64,000 nt of DNA, taken from Methylocapsa sp. D3K7. Its GTDB lineage: Bacteria > Pseudomonadota > Alphaproteobacteria > Rhizobiales > Beijerinckiaceae. Shown in pieces: positions 30,217 to 39,765 of the stretch. The notes under the pieces were generated by a model. The model saw nothing but the letters and a program-made list of their open reading frames with translations. It had not been told where the DNA came from and searched no databases. The translations under genes were made by a program, and so were the position numbers. The stretch is from assembly GCF_029855125.1 (NCBI RefSeq), contig NZ_CP123229.1, positions 372,001 through 436,000 of the forward strand, in the 5' to 3' direction. Within the stretch, counting starts at the first letter, position 1, and the number at the start of each line of letters is the position of its first letter.

Positions 30217-31215
30217 ATGCTATTGGGACAAAAGCGGATTTTGGTCACCGGCGGCGCCGGTTTTCTCGGCACCCATCTCTGCCGCCGGCTGCTCAATCAA
30301 GGACACGAAGTCCTCTGCGTTGACAATTTCGCGACCGGATCTCGCCGCAACATTGAGGAATTGCTCGATGAGCCCATGTTCGAGCTGCTGCGTCACAATG
30401 TGACCTTTCCGCTGTTTGTCGAAGTCGACGAAATCTACAATCTCGCTTGCCCCGCCTCGCCAATTCATTATCAATTCGACCCGGTTCAGACCACGAAGAC
30501 GAGCGTCTCCGGCGCGATCAACATGCTTGGCCTCGCCAAGCGGCTAAAAGTCCGTGTCCTGCAGGCCTCGACATCGGAAGTTTACGGCGATCCGATCGTC
30601 CATCCGCAAACCGAGGACTATTGGGGCAATGTCAATCCGATTGGCAGCCGATCCTGCTATGACGAGGGCAAACGCTGTGCCGAGACCCTGTTCTTTGACT
30701 ATCATCGCCAGCATAAGATGAGCATTAAAGTCGCGCGCATCTTCAATACCTACGGGCCAAACATGCGCCCGGATGATGGCCGCGTGGTCTCGAATTTCAT
30801 TTGCCAAGCCTTGCTGGGCGAGGACATCACCGTATTTGGCCGCGGCGAACAGACACGCTCCTTCTGCTATGTCACGGATCTGATCGATGGCTTGGATCGT
30901 CTGATGAACTCAGCCGAAAGCATCACCGGGCCCATCAATATCGGGAACCCCAACGAATTCACGATCCGCGAACTGGCCGAAAAAGTGATCAGCGTGACTG
31001 GATCAACATCGAAAATTGTTGAGCGGCCTTTGCCAGAAGATGATCCAAAGCAAAGGCAACCCAATATCGAACTCGCCGAGAAACTGCTCGGTTGGCGTCC
31101 GACGATCAATTTGGACGAAGGCTTGATCCGCACTGTCGCCTATTTCGAGGCGCTCTTGAGCGAGCATGGCAAGTCGATCGCCGGCGGCAGGCCGATCTCC
31201 GCCGCCTCTGCCTGA
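30217..31215 (+). CDS. UDP-glucuronate decarboxylase (UDP-xylose synthase)
   Basis: 332-residue extended short-chain dehydrogenase that converts UDP-glucuronate to UDP-xylose with bound NAD. The Rossmann motif TGGAGFLG is at residues 11-18. The active-site STSEVYGDP and the YxxxK pair Tyr 148/Lys 152 ([10 protein letters not shown]) are present. [21 protein letters not shown] and [14 protein letters not shown] are typical of the UXS branch. GGAG lies six bases before ATG 30217. Next to a GT61 transferase, which could use a UDP-pentose, so surface-glycan synthesis is a reasonable inference. Confidence 0.93.
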   Translation: MLLGQKRILVTGGAGFLGTHLCRRLLNQGHEVLCVDNFATGSRRNIEELLDEPMFELLRHNVTFPLFVEVDEIYNLACPASPIHYQFDPVQTTKTSVSGAINMLGLAKRLKVRVLQASTSEVYGDPIVHPQTEDYWGNVNPIGSRSCYDEGKRCAETLFFDYHRQHKMSIKVARIFNTYGPNMRPDDGRVVSNFICQALLGEDITVFGRGEQTRSFCYVTDLIDGLDRLMNSAESITGPINIGNPNEFTIRELAEKVISVTGSTSKIVERPLPEDDPKQRQPNIELAEKLLGWRPTINLDEGLIRTVAYFEALLSEHGKSIAGGRPISAASA

Positions 31216-31318
31216 CCAGTGGCAGAGCCTTGTCTAATCAATGCCTGCCGCCGTGGCGCGCAGCTGACATCCCGCACCAGGTTGCGCGAACCTAGTGAAA
31301 CCTGAAACGGGGTTGAGA

Positions 31319-32572
31319 ATGGGTTCCTTTTCCGCCATAGCTCACGCCGCGACACAGACCGTCAAGGCCAATCCCGTCCTTTATGTGCCGGTCAAACGCT
31401 TCATATTTCCATTGATCCAGGCCGTCCGCCACCTGTCGGTCCGATTCGCCGCCTTCGCACTCGCGCAACAACCGCTGACAAAATTCCTTCTAACTCCCGT
31501 GAGAATGGATTCGATTGCCAATCTCGAGGTGACGGGAGAACTTGCCAGCGAGTCGATCACACTGCGCACGATCTTTCCGGATGAAGCTTTGTTCGATCGT
31601 CTGCCGACCCGGCTTGGCGGCGAACATCATTGGAACTTGCGGGAATACCGCTCGGCGGCGGGGCAAACCGCGACGATCTCGCACGGGCGTTTCTGGCTTC
31701 CGGGGCTTGCGGTCACATCCAGAAATCGAACTTATCTGAACGATGCACTGTTCAAGATTTCGGTGCATGCGCCGCAAAATGCGATATGGGGGATGCCATT
31801 CACCCGCGCTATGAGCTTGCCTGGGGTGAGCGGCCTCATTGCGGGCAACCGTCCGGAAACATATTTCCATTGGATGCTCGAGGTCGCGCCGAAGTTTCTC
31901 CTTCTGGAGGCCGATGGCGGCTGGGGCCGCTACGACCGCCTGATCGTCCCGCCGTTGACCAAGACCTTTCAGCATGAAGTCCTTGATCGTTTTGGCGTCC
32001 CGAAATCCCTTCTTGACGAACGCGTCACGGGACAATTGGTTGAAGCGGAAGAACTCGTTGTTCCGGTGCTTCCCGCGCCTCATAACCGGGTGCCGGCGTG
32101 GCTGCCGCGCGAGATGGCCGCCCGGCTGCGCAAGGAAGGCTCTTCGCCACCAAGCGCGCTTATCTACATCTCAAGGCGGGATTCACCGGCGAGACAAGTC
32201 GAGAATGAAGATGAAGTGATCGCGTGTCTTGAGCCGTACGGGTTCCAAATTGTCACCTTGAGCGGCATGTCGGTGGCGGCGCAAGCCGCGTTGTTCGGCT
32301 CGGCGCGGGTGGTGGCGGGTCCGCATGGGGCGGGATTTGCCAATCTTCTTTTTTGCAACCCGGGCACCGCAGTTCTTGAGTTTTTCTCGCCGCTCTATGT
32401 CAATTTCTGCTACTGGACCTTGGCTCGCGGCGCTGGTCTTTCATATTTCTACATTCTCGGCGAGGGACCAAAAATTCCCGACTCAATCGAGCCAAGCTTT
32501 GGAAGTGTGCCAATTCGCGTTCCTCTTCCGGCCTTGAGGCGGGCACTTGATAGATTGGTCGGCAAGCGATGA
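31319..32572 (+). CDS. GT61 family glycosyltransferase
   Basis: 417-residue protein resembling the glycosyltransferase 61 (DUF563) family, which includes xylosyl- and other transferases in eukaryotes and capsule or exopolysaccharide enzymes in bacteria. The family motif GPHGAGFANLLFC is near residue 334 (His 336), followed by EFFSP. ETYFHWMLEVAPKFLLLE also matches. An in-frame GTG at 31295 would add 8 residues and lacks a ribosome site. Proximity to a UDP-xylose synthase makes pentosyl transfer possible, but that is inference. Confidence 0.88.
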   Translation: MGSFSAIAHAATQTVKANPVLYVPVKRFIFPLIQAVRHLSVRFAAFALAQQPLTKFLLTPVRMDSIANLEVTGELASESITLRTIFPDEALFDRLPTRLGGEHHWNLREYRSAAGQTATISHGRFWLPGLAVTSRNRTYLNDALFKISVHAPQNAIWGMPFTRAMSLPGVSGLIAGNRPETYFHWMLEVAPKFLLLEADGGWGRYDRLIVPPLTKTFQHEVLDRFGVPKSLLDERVTGQLVEAEELVVPVLPAPHNRVPAWLPREMAARLRKEGSSPPSALIYISRRDSPARQVENEDEVIACLEPYGFQIVTLSGMSVAAQAALFGSARVVAGPHGAGFANLLFCNPGTAVLEFFSPLYVNFCYWTLARGAGLSYFYILGEGPKIPDSIEPSFGSVPIRVPLPALRRALDRLVGKR

Positions 32573-32651
32573 AGACGGCGCCCGCGACCGCCAGTGCGGC
32601 ACCGAAATTATTTCCGCGCTCTATAAAATGGCAATGCCCGCCCACGGCTTT

Positions 32652-33293
32652 CTATGATGGTTGGGTCTTCCTTGGCGGCAGCCGCCGCTTGACAGCGAGC
32701 CAAAGCGCGCGCATTTCCCGCGCCGCCTCACCTTTGGGTTCAACTTCGCTCACTCCCTTGCCCGTCCTTCCCGCACTAAGAAATACGTTTCGCGCGCGAA
32801 CGGCGGGACTTAGAACCGGTCCCGTCGCTTCAAGCGCGGCGATGCATTCCCGCAAATGCGGGTCGTCTTGAGCGCGCGGGCACTGATTGAGAAGAAAAAC
32901 AAATTCCTTATCCATCATTTTTAGTTTGCGCCCAGTGACTTCGCTCGCCCAAATATCGAAGGTCGCCGGCCTCACCGGAACGATGGCAAGGTCGGCGGCA
33001 TTGATCGCGGCGAGGGACATGGGCCAATCCAGAGCCGGGGTATCGAGAATGACAAGGCTCGCATTGCGCGCCCTCACATTGATAAGCTTTGCCGCGAGCG
33101 CGTCTGACGAAATCGCCCGGACCTGCAGAGACCGGTCGTTCCGTTTGACTCCCCAGCGGACAAGGCATTTCTTGGGATCGAGGTCGAACACAAAAACGCG
33201 CTCGCCCGCCGCTTGCGCGGCGACTGCAAGACAAGCGGCAAGAATGCTCTTGCCGCTGCCCCCTTTTTGGGTAGCAAATACGATAGTTCGCAT
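32652..33293 (-). CDS. Orphan ParA/MinD-like ATPase
   Basis: 213-residue deviant Walker A ATPase. The P-loop is KGGSGKS (residues 10-16, with the signature Lys 10). FVFDLDPKKC supplies the switch-I Asp and SLVILDTPA the Walker B region. It has no ParB gene beside it, and no gidAB context, so it is not obviously the chromosomal ParA. Such orphans can position protein clusters, flagella or capsule machinery. It is convergent with the GT61 gene, 80 bases apart, and divergent from rarA. Confidence 0.88.
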   Translation of the reverse strand: MRTIVFATQKGGSGKSILAACLAVAAQAAGERVFVFDLDPKKCLVRWGVKRNDRSLQVRAISSDALAAKLINVRARNASLVILDTPALDWPMSLAAINAADLAIVPVRPATFDIWASEVTGRKLKMMDKEFVFLLNQCPRAQDDPHLRECIAALEATGPVLSPAVRARNVFLSAGRTGKGVSEVEPKGEAAREMRALWLAVKRRLPPRKTQPS

Positions 33294-33425
33294 GAATAAA
33301 ACTTTAACGTTATAAAATGATTTAAAAAATTGAATTGCATTGAAGTATTTGTACTGAGGGGAGAACCCGCATGACCTATGTGGGTATGAAACAGTTTAAT
33401 TCGCCAGAACGGCTGAATATTGAAC

Positions 33426-33433
33426 TTAACCAT
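33426..33433 (+). promoter_or_regulatory. Possible CtrA half-site between parA-like gene and rarA
   Basis: TTAACCAT, the CtrA half-site consensus of alphaproteobacteria, lies in the A/T-rich 209 base divergent gap (33294-33502). An 8 base match is weak evidence on its own. ChpT of the CtrA relay is encoded elsewhere in the window, so the regulator should exist in this organism. Confidence 0.25.
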
Positions 33434-33502
33434 TAATGTCCTTTGAGTTGCTTGACCTAAGCTTTTCCATCAAGAGTCTCAAAACTTGGATTTGAAACCG
33501 GG

Positions 33503-34816
33503 ATGACTGATCTTTTCGCTGCCGCCAATCTTGAGAAGGATGCGCCGCATCCACTCGCCGACCGGCTGCGGCCGCAAAACCTCGCCGATGTCGCCGGGCA
33601 GGATCATCTTCTCGGACCGCAAGGCGCGTTAAGCCGGTTGATCGCCTCGGGCTCGCTCGGCAGTCTGATTTTTTGGGGACCGCCGGGCACTGGCAAGACG
33701 ACAGTTGCGCGCCTGCTTGCAAAAGAGACGAAGCTCGCTTTCGTTCAGATTTCGGCGATTTTTTCCGGTGTCGGCGAACTTAAAAAAGTCTTTGAGGATG
33801 CGCGGGGCCGCCGCAAAGCGGGTCAAGGCACGTTGTTGTTCGTCGATGAGGTCCATCGATTCAACAGGGCCCAACAGGATAGTTTCCTGCCGGTGATGGA
33901 AGACGGCACCATCACCTTGATCGGTGCGACAACCGAAAATCCTAGCTTCGAACTCAACGCGTCGCTTTTGTCGCGTGCAAGAGTCATGGTCTTTCATTCA
34001 CTCGATACGGCGGCGATCGAAAAACTCCTGGCCCGGGCGGAGACCTGCGAGGCGCGGCCTTTACCGATCGATCCCGATGCCCGCGCCGCCCTGGTGCGGA
34101 TGGCCGACGGCGATGGCCGTGCCGCCTTGAGCCTCGCCGAGGAGCTGTGGCGGGCGGCCAAGCCGGACGAAGTCTTCGATACGGCGGCGCTCGCGTCGAT
34201 TGTTCAGCGGCGAGCGCCGATTTACGATAAGGCCCAGGAGGGTCATTACAATCTTATCAGCGCACTGCACAAGTCGGTGCGCGGTTCGGACCCCGACGCG
34301 GCGCTGTATTATCTCGCGCGCATGCTAGATGCTGGCGAAGACCCTTTGTTCATCGCCCGCCGGGTGGTGCGCATGGCCATCGAGGATATCGGTCTTGCTG
34401 ATCCTCAGGCGCTGGCCGTCGCGATCGCCGCCAAGGACAGTTATGATTTTCTGGGTTCACCCGAAGGCGAGCTGGCGATCGCCAATGCGGTGATCTATGT
34501 CGCGACGGCTCCGAAGTCGAACGCCGCCTATGCCGCTTTCAAGGGTGCCGCGCGGCTCGCCAAGGACCACGGCTCCTTGATGCCGCCAAAAATCATTCTT
34601 AACGCGCCAACGCGACTCATGAAGAACGAAGGATATGGTGCGAACTATGCCTATGATCATGACGAGCCCGACGGGTTCTCAGGGCAAAATTATTGGCCGG
34701 AAGAGCTTGGCCGCCAAAGGCTTTACCGGCCTGTCGACCGGGGTTTCGAGCGAGAGCTCCGGGCGCGTCTCGCCTATTGGGACCAGCTTCGGAAACAAAG
34801 AAATAAAACGGATTGA
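33503..34816 (+). CDS. rarA: Replication-associated recombination protein A (RarA/MgsA)
   Basis: 437-residue AAA+ ATPase related to clamp loaders, acting at stalled replication forks. The N-terminal [22 protein letters not shown] is the family signature. Walker A GPPGTGKT is near residue 58, followed by Walker [15 protein letters not shown] and sensor [12 protein letters not shown]. The C-terminal tetramerisation region includes [35 protein letters not shown]. Full length. Confidence 0.96.
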   Translation: MTDLFAAANLEKDAPHPLADRLRPQNLADVAGQDHLLGPQGALSRLIASGSLGSLIFWGPPGTGKTTVARLLAKETKLAFVQISAIFSGVGELKKVFEDARGRRKAGQGTLLFVDEVHRFNRAQQDSFLPVMEDGTITLIGATTENPSFELNASLLSRARVMVFHSLDTAAIEKLLARAETCEARPLPIDPDARAALVRMADGDGRAALSLAEELWRAAKPDEVFDTAALASIVQRRAPIYDKAQEGHYNLISALHKSVRGSDPDAALYYLARMLDAGEDPLFIARRVVRMAIEDIGLADPQALAVAIAAKDSYDFLGSPEGELAIANAVIYVATAPKSNAAYAAFKGAARLAKDHGSLMPPKIILNAPTRLMKNEGYGANYAYDHDEPDGFSGQNYWPEELGRQRLYRPVDRGFERELRARLAYWDQLRKQRNKTD

Positions 34817-34977
34817 TATTATGAAGTGTCAATGTCCGCCTGGGGCGTGGCGGCAAGATTTTTGGTATTCACGCGCCGTTCAGACGAGGATCTTAAAAAG
34901 AGCGCCACCGCGCGGATGCAACGTTCCCGCGGCAGCCAGCGGTCTTTCGGTCTGGCGGCGCCGGGGAGGCCAACGGC

Positions 34978-37900
34978 ATGATCGATCGCAATGACCTCAA
35001 ATGGTATCGCGATGCGATCATCTACCAGCTGCATGTGAAATCCTTTTTCGATTTCAACAATGACGGCATCGGCGATTTCGCCGGCCTCACCGAAAAACTG
35101 GACTACATCAAGGATCTCGGAGCGACCGCGATTTGGGTCATGCCTTTCTATCCCTCGCCGCTGCGTGACGACGGCTACGATATTTCCTATTATCGCGGCA
35201 TCAATCCGGCTTATGGCAGTCTGCGCGATTTCAAACGGTTTCTGCGCGAGGCGCATCAGCGCGGCCTCCGGGTGATCACCGAGCTTGTCATCAATCATAC
35301 CTCCGATCAGCACCCGTGGTTCAAGCGCGCCCGTGCGGCAAAACCCGGCTCGGCGGCGCGCAATTTCTATGTCTGGTCGCAGAGCGATAAGGGCTATAAG
35401 GATGCGCCGGTTATTTTTCTCGATACCGAAAAATCGAATTGGACCTGGGACGATCAAGCCAAGGCTTTCTATTGGCACCGCTTCTATTCCCATCAGCCAG
35501 ATTTGAACTTTGACAATCCCCGCGTCCTTGAAGCCGTCCTCGATGTCATGGCGTATTGGCTCGATATGGGCGTCGATGGGTTGCGGCTCGATGCCATTCC
35601 CTATCTCATCGAGAGGGAGGGCACGAGTTGCGAAAATCTGAGTGAGACCCACACGGTCATCAAGAAGATCAGGGCGGCGGTTGATGCCCGCTATCCGGAC
35701 CGGATGCTGCTCGCCGAGGCGAATCTTTGGCCGGAGGAAACCGCACAATATTTCGGTCAGGGTGATGAATGCCATATGGCCTTTCATTTTCCTCTTATGC
35801 CCAGAATTTATATGGCGCTGGCGCAAGAGGACCGGCATCCGATTACCGACATCATGCGGCAGACGCCGGAAATTCCCGATGGTGCGCAATGGGCGATTTT
35901 TCTCCGCAATCACGACGAGATGACGCTCGCGATGGTGACCGGCTCGGAGCGCGACTATCTTTGGTCTTTCTACGCCGCCGATACCCGCGCGCGGATCAAC
36001 CTTGGCATCCGCCGCCGTCTCGCCCCCTTGCTCGAAAACGACCGGCGCAAAATCGAGCTTTTAAATTCGCTCCTATTTTCCTTGCCCGGTTCGCCCGTTG
36101 TTTATTATGGTGACGAAATCGGCATGGGCGATAACATCTACCTCGGCGATAGGGATGGCGTACGCACGCCGATGCAATGGTCCCTAGACCGCAACGCTGG
36201 CTTCAGCCGCGTGGATCCGGCCAAGCTATTCCTGCCCGCCATCCAAGATCCCGTCTATGGCTTAAGCGCGGTCAATGTCGAAGCGCAGCTCGCCAGCCCG
36301 TCGAGCCTTTTGACCTGGATGAGGCGGATCATCGCGGTGCGGCGTTCGCATGTGTCCTTCGGGCGCGGCACCTTGCGTTTTCTGCATCCCTCGAACCGCA
36401 AAGTTCTGGCCTATCTCCGCGAATGGCAGAACGAACGGATTCTTTGTGTTGCCAATGTCTCGCGAGCACCGCAGGCGGTAGAGCTTGATCTCGGCGAGTT
36501 CAAAGATGCGGTTCCTGTGGAACTCACGGCCGGCAGTCTCTTCCCGGCCATCAATTCGCGCTCTTATCTTTTGACGTTGCCCGCCTATGGTTTTTACTGG
36601 TTTAGGCTTGAACCCGCCGACGCCACCAAGGATCGCCGCGATCAAACGAGCACGCCTGGGCTGTTCACGCTGGTTGCCACGGGCAAGCTCGAAACCATCC
36701 TTGAGGGCCGGGAACTCACCGCGTTCGAGCGCACCGTCGCGCCGCGTTTCTTACCGTCCCGGCGCTGGTTTCGGCATAAGGAAACCCAGGCCGCCAGTGT
36801 TTCCGTCGCCGATTTCGCCGTGCTGCGCGATGGTGGCCAGAGCCGTTTCGTTCTGCCGATCCTCGTCATCAAACTCGCCGATGGCCGCGTCGAGACCTAT
36901 TTCGCGCCGCTCGCCGCGGAGCCGGAAAGTTCAATGGGACCGGCCCTTGCGCATGCCGCCGCGCGGCTGCGCCGCGGCGCCTTGACGGGTCTGCTTTACG
37001 AAGCGGAGGCGTGCGAAGGCTTCGTTCCGGCGATGGTTGCGGCGCTGCGGCGCAGCGAAACATTGCCAACAAGCAAAGGCGGCCGGATCGTTTTCTCGCC
37101 AACCCCGCGTCTTGGCGAGGAGCTCATGATCGAGGCCAACGACGTCCACCGCATCGGCGCCGGGCGACGCAATTCCTCGCTCGTCCTCGCCAGCCAATTG
37201 ATGCTGAAAATTCGCCACCTGACCGAACCCGGTACGGATTCTGAAGTCGAGATCCTCCGCTTCCTGACCGAAGTCGCGCATTTCCGGAACTCTCCGCCGC
37301 TGCTCGGTGTCATCGATTACGTCGACCGTGATGAGAACCACACCGTTATCGCGATTTTGCAAGCCTTCATGCGCAATCAAGGCGACGCATGGACGTGGAC
37401 CCTTGGCGCTTTGAAGCGCATTCTTGAGTCGGCGGCCCTGACACCGGGGCGCGAAGAGCTCAGCGGGGAAGAAGATTTCGCAATTTATGTGCCGCATATG
37501 CGGCGGCTTGGCTTGCGGACGGCGGAGATGCACAAGGCTCTGGCGGCGGCCTCCGGCGATCCGAACTTCGCGGCCGAGCCGCTGACCTTCGAAGATGTCC
37601 GGAAAGCAGCGGAAACCGCCAAGGGGCTTGCCGGGCGTGCGTTCGAAAACCTCACGGCAATAGCGGCAAGCGCGAGCTCCGAGGATCGTCCTGGAATCGA
37701 ACGGCTATTGGGCCGGCGGCAGGAGTGCTTCGCTCTCATCGGCGAACTTATTCACGAGCCAGTGGGTGCCATCAAGATTCGCATCCACGGCGATTACCGT
37801 CTTGATCATCTCCTGGTCGTCAAGGACGATGTGATCATCGTTGGTTTTGGGGAAGATGCCGCGCTGACCGGCAAACGTGCCAGACATTCGCCCCTGCGTG

Positions 37901-38235
37901 ACGTGGCCGTGATGCTGCGTTCTCTTGCCAATGCAGTGGCTGTCGCAAAAAACGATCTCGTGCGTCTTATCCCCGATGCAGCACTCGCCGCCGCCAAGCT
38001 GCGCGAGGAGCTTATTCTTTTTTCGCAAATCTTCATCCAGGCCTATATGGAGGCAGCGCGCGGCAGTCCTGTCTGGATCGAAGACGAAAGCACACGAACA
38101 CGTCTTCTCGTCCTCTATTTGCTTGCCGAATTGCTCGATGAGATCGAGACTGAAGCCATAAATCGGCCGGAGCGGATCAGTACGTCCATCGACGGTGTCA
38201 ACGCGATCCTGGACCGAATGGCGCATGCGGCGTGA
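34978..38235 (+). CDS. treS: Trehalose synthase (TreS)-maltokinase fusion
   Basis: 1085-residue fusion. Residues about 1-545 are a GH13 trehalose synthase that interconverts maltose and trehalose. The nucleophile is Asp 205 (DGLRLDAIPY), the acid/base Glu 247 (LLAEANLWPEE), and Asp 313 sits in RNHDEM. Residues about 560-1085 resemble the maltokinase that feeds maltose-1-phosphate to GlgE. The kinase motif HGDY is at 937-940, but the expected HLGQ reads RLDH, and the metal-binding IDFEGEP region reads VGFGEDA (Gly 956-Phe-Gly 958). The kinase half may therefore be inactive or divergent. GGGGAGG precedes ATG 34978. No glgE or glgB gene lies in the window. Confidence 0.93.
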   Translation: MIDRNDLKWYRDAIIYQLHVKSFFDFNNDGIGDFAGLTEKLDYIKDLGATAIWVMPFYPSPLRDDGYDISYYRGINPAYGSLRDFKRFLREAHQRGLRVITELVINHTSDQHPWFKRARAAKPGSAARNFYVWSQSDKGYKDAPVIFLDTEKSNWTWDDQAKAFYWHRFYSHQPDLNFDNPRVLEAVLDVMAYWLDMGVDGLRLDAIPYLIEREGTSCENLSETHTVIKKIRAAVDARYPDRMLLAEANLWPEETAQYFGQGDECHMAFHFPLMPRIYMALAQEDRHPITDIMRQTPEIPDGAQWAIFLRNHDEMTLAMVTGSERDYLWSFYAADTRARINLGIRRRLAPLLENDRRKIELLNSLLFSLPGSPVVYYGDEIGMGDNIYLGDRDGVRTPMQWSLDRNAGFSRVDPAKLFLPAIQDPVYGLSAVNVEAQLASPSSLLTWMRRIIAVRRSHVSFGRGTLRFLHPSNRKVLAYLREWQNERILCVANVSRAPQAVELDLGEFKDAVPVELTAGSLFPAINSRSYLLTLPAYGFYWFRLEPADATKDRRDQTSTPGLFTLVATGKLETILEGRELTAFERTVAPRFLPSRRWFRHKETQAASVSVADFAVLRDGGQSRFVLPILVIKLADGRVETYFAPLAAEPESSMGPALAHAAARLRRGALTGLLYEAEACEGFVPAMVAALRRSETLPTSKGGRIVFSPTPRLGEELMIEANDVHRIGAGRRNSSLVLASQLMLKIRHLTEPGTDSEVEILRFLTEVAHFRNSPPLLGVIDYVDRDENHTVIAILQAFMRNQGDAWTWTLGALKRILESAALTPGREELSGEEDFAIYVPHMRRLGLRTAEMHKALAAASGDPNFAAEPLTFEDVRKAAETAKGLAGRAFENLTAIAASASSEDRPGIERLLGRRQECFALIGELIHEPVGAIKIRIHGDYRLDHLLVVKDDVIIVGFGEDAALTGKRARHSPLRDVAVMLRSLANAVAVAKNDLVRLIPDAALAAAKLREELILFSQIFIQAYMEAARGSPVWIEDESTRTRLLVLYLLAELLDEIETEAINRPERISTSIDGVNAILDRMAHAA

Positions 38236-38548
38236 GGCCGCCATTTCACGAGAAAAGGCGTTCACCCCCGGGTTTGCATGGCGGGAAATGGTCCAATCAA
38301 GAAGCTCCGCCCTCCAGCGGCGGCCAGCGGGAGGCAATATCGAGCGTTGACGAGGGAGATGGTTCGTGATTATTAGCGCCATCCTCACGGGCGGTCCGAT
38401 CGGGAAATGGCTCGCGCTGTGATTCTTCTTTGTCTGACCAGTATCGGCGAAGCCATTCCGGTTTCCCAATCAGGCTCCAGCGGCTATGTGTGGTCAGCTT
38501 CCATTGGGACAGCTGTTTTCAGACTAGCCCTTTTCTAGGATTTTTTTT
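38236..38548. other. Intergenic gap before rpsT
   Basis: 313 bases between the TreS fusion and rpsT. It should contain the rpsT promoter. I see no convincing open frame, RNA gene or strong hairpin. Confidence 0.4.
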
Positions 38549-38815
38549 ATGGCGAACACTGCTTCGGCCAAAAAGGCCGTCCGTAAAATTGAGCATCGCA
38601 CCGCGATCAACCGTTCGCGACGCAGCCAAATGCGAACTTATGTCCGCAAGGTTGAAGAAGCGATCGCGGCGGGAGATCAAGGAGCGGCTTCCGCTGCATT
38701 GCGCGTTGCGGAGCCTTTGGTGATGCGCGCCGCACAAAAAGGAATCGTGCATGCGAACACGGCGTCTCGCAAGGTTTCGCGGTTAAGCAAGCGGATCAAC
38801 GCATTGAGCAAATGA
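38549..38815 (+). CDS. rpsT: 30S ribosomal protein S20
   Basis: 88-residue basic protein that binds 16S rRNA near the 5' domain. [29 protein letters not shown] at the N-terminus and [19 protein letters not shown] at the C-terminus are diagnostic. Ends 29 bases before a strong terminator. The rpsT-dnaA neighbourhood is common in Hyphomicrobiales. Confidence 0.97.
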   Translation: MANTASAKKAVRKIEHRTAINRSRRSQMRTYVRKVEEAIAAGDQGAASAALRVAEPLVMRAAQKGIVHANTASRKVSRLSKRINALSK

Positions 38816-38844
38816 GCGGCATTGAAAGAAGAATTTTCCTCTTG

Positions 38845-38870
38845 AGCCCGGCGAATGCCGGGCTTTTTTT
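38845..38870 (+). terminator. Rho-independent terminator after rpsT
   Basis: AGCCCGGC (38845-38852) and GCCGGGCT (38857-38864) form a perfect 8 bp stem with a GAAT loop, continuing into a run of seven T (38864-38870). Confidence 0.93.
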
Positions 38871-39765
38871 CGGCAGAAAATTTGAGTGCGAGTCGCCATC
38901 GCTTTGTTAGCCGCGCAGTTAATTTCCATGCAACTCAACGGTTTGCCCTTAAAGCAAGATGACACTATCGAGACAGTCCGGTTTCTACCGCCGCGATAGC
39001 CTCAGTCATCAAATTTTTTGCGGCTTTTCGAGCGGTCTCGAGATTTCGGGTGCCTTTTATTTCGCGCCGATTTTCGTGCCACTCGGACCCGCACGAAATC
39101 AGATGCTTATGCCGCCTTTCGGATCCATGTTTGTTGAATTTGGAAAGCTGATATTAATGCTCATTGATGACAGTCATGCAGCGAAGCTGGCGAATCATTC
39201 AAATCTCGATTTGCGGACCGTTGGGCCTATGCTAATGTCTCGTTCCACTTGGGAACTGGCCAAATCCAGATTTCGAGCCCAATATCCGGCGCGTTACCCT
39301 GTTAGTTTTGTATTTTGCGTGTAATAGCGCGTGGTGGTGCTGTCAAAAAATTCATAAAGACAGGCTTACATTAAGCATCTATCCAATATATACTAGGACG
39401 AAACTTTCTATATACTCTGGACAGAGTTCACGTGAGAGAGCGTTGCTGAATCTCAGAGTGTTTCGTTTGGAATTTGAGGCTTTCTTCCGATCTGGCCTAA
39501 TCAAGCTCCGTGATGCTTAACGCGGAGCGAAGGGGGATGTACGACCGTGATGGCTTTCCTTGAAAATCCGTATGTTCTGCCGCTTTTTGGGGTCAGCCGG
39601 GACCGCTCCACGCGCCATCAGACTGGCTATCGGACTGTGTCGGGGCGGCGCAGGCGCCTGCGCGGATAGTTTCATCCGCCTCCATTTTCCTGTTCGTGTC
39701 ACGTTTCTAGCGCCGTTTTCGAGCGGACACGGCTGCTTTGCCTTGATTTCTGAGGACGTCCCCAC
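38871..39765. other. Long rpsT-dnaA intergenic region
   Basis: About 895 bases upstream of dnaA. The part from about 39310 to 39430 is markedly A/T-rich for this genome, with partly repeated ATATACT words. It should hold the dnaA promoter and is a position where an origin could lie. I searched by eye for TTATNCACA DnaA boxes and found none matching well, so I do not call oriC. Open frames here (for example 38959-39324) have no coding character. Confidence 0.4.

Noticed and set aside
28428..30296. A 622-codon open frame on the minus strand opposite degP
   Set aside because: It is antisense to a complete DegP protease with an intact catalytic triad; the product has no domain character and is an artefact of high GC.
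38959..39324. 121-codon frame upstream of dnaA
   Set aside because: No ribosome site, odd composition and no family; lies in the A/T-rich regulatory gap.
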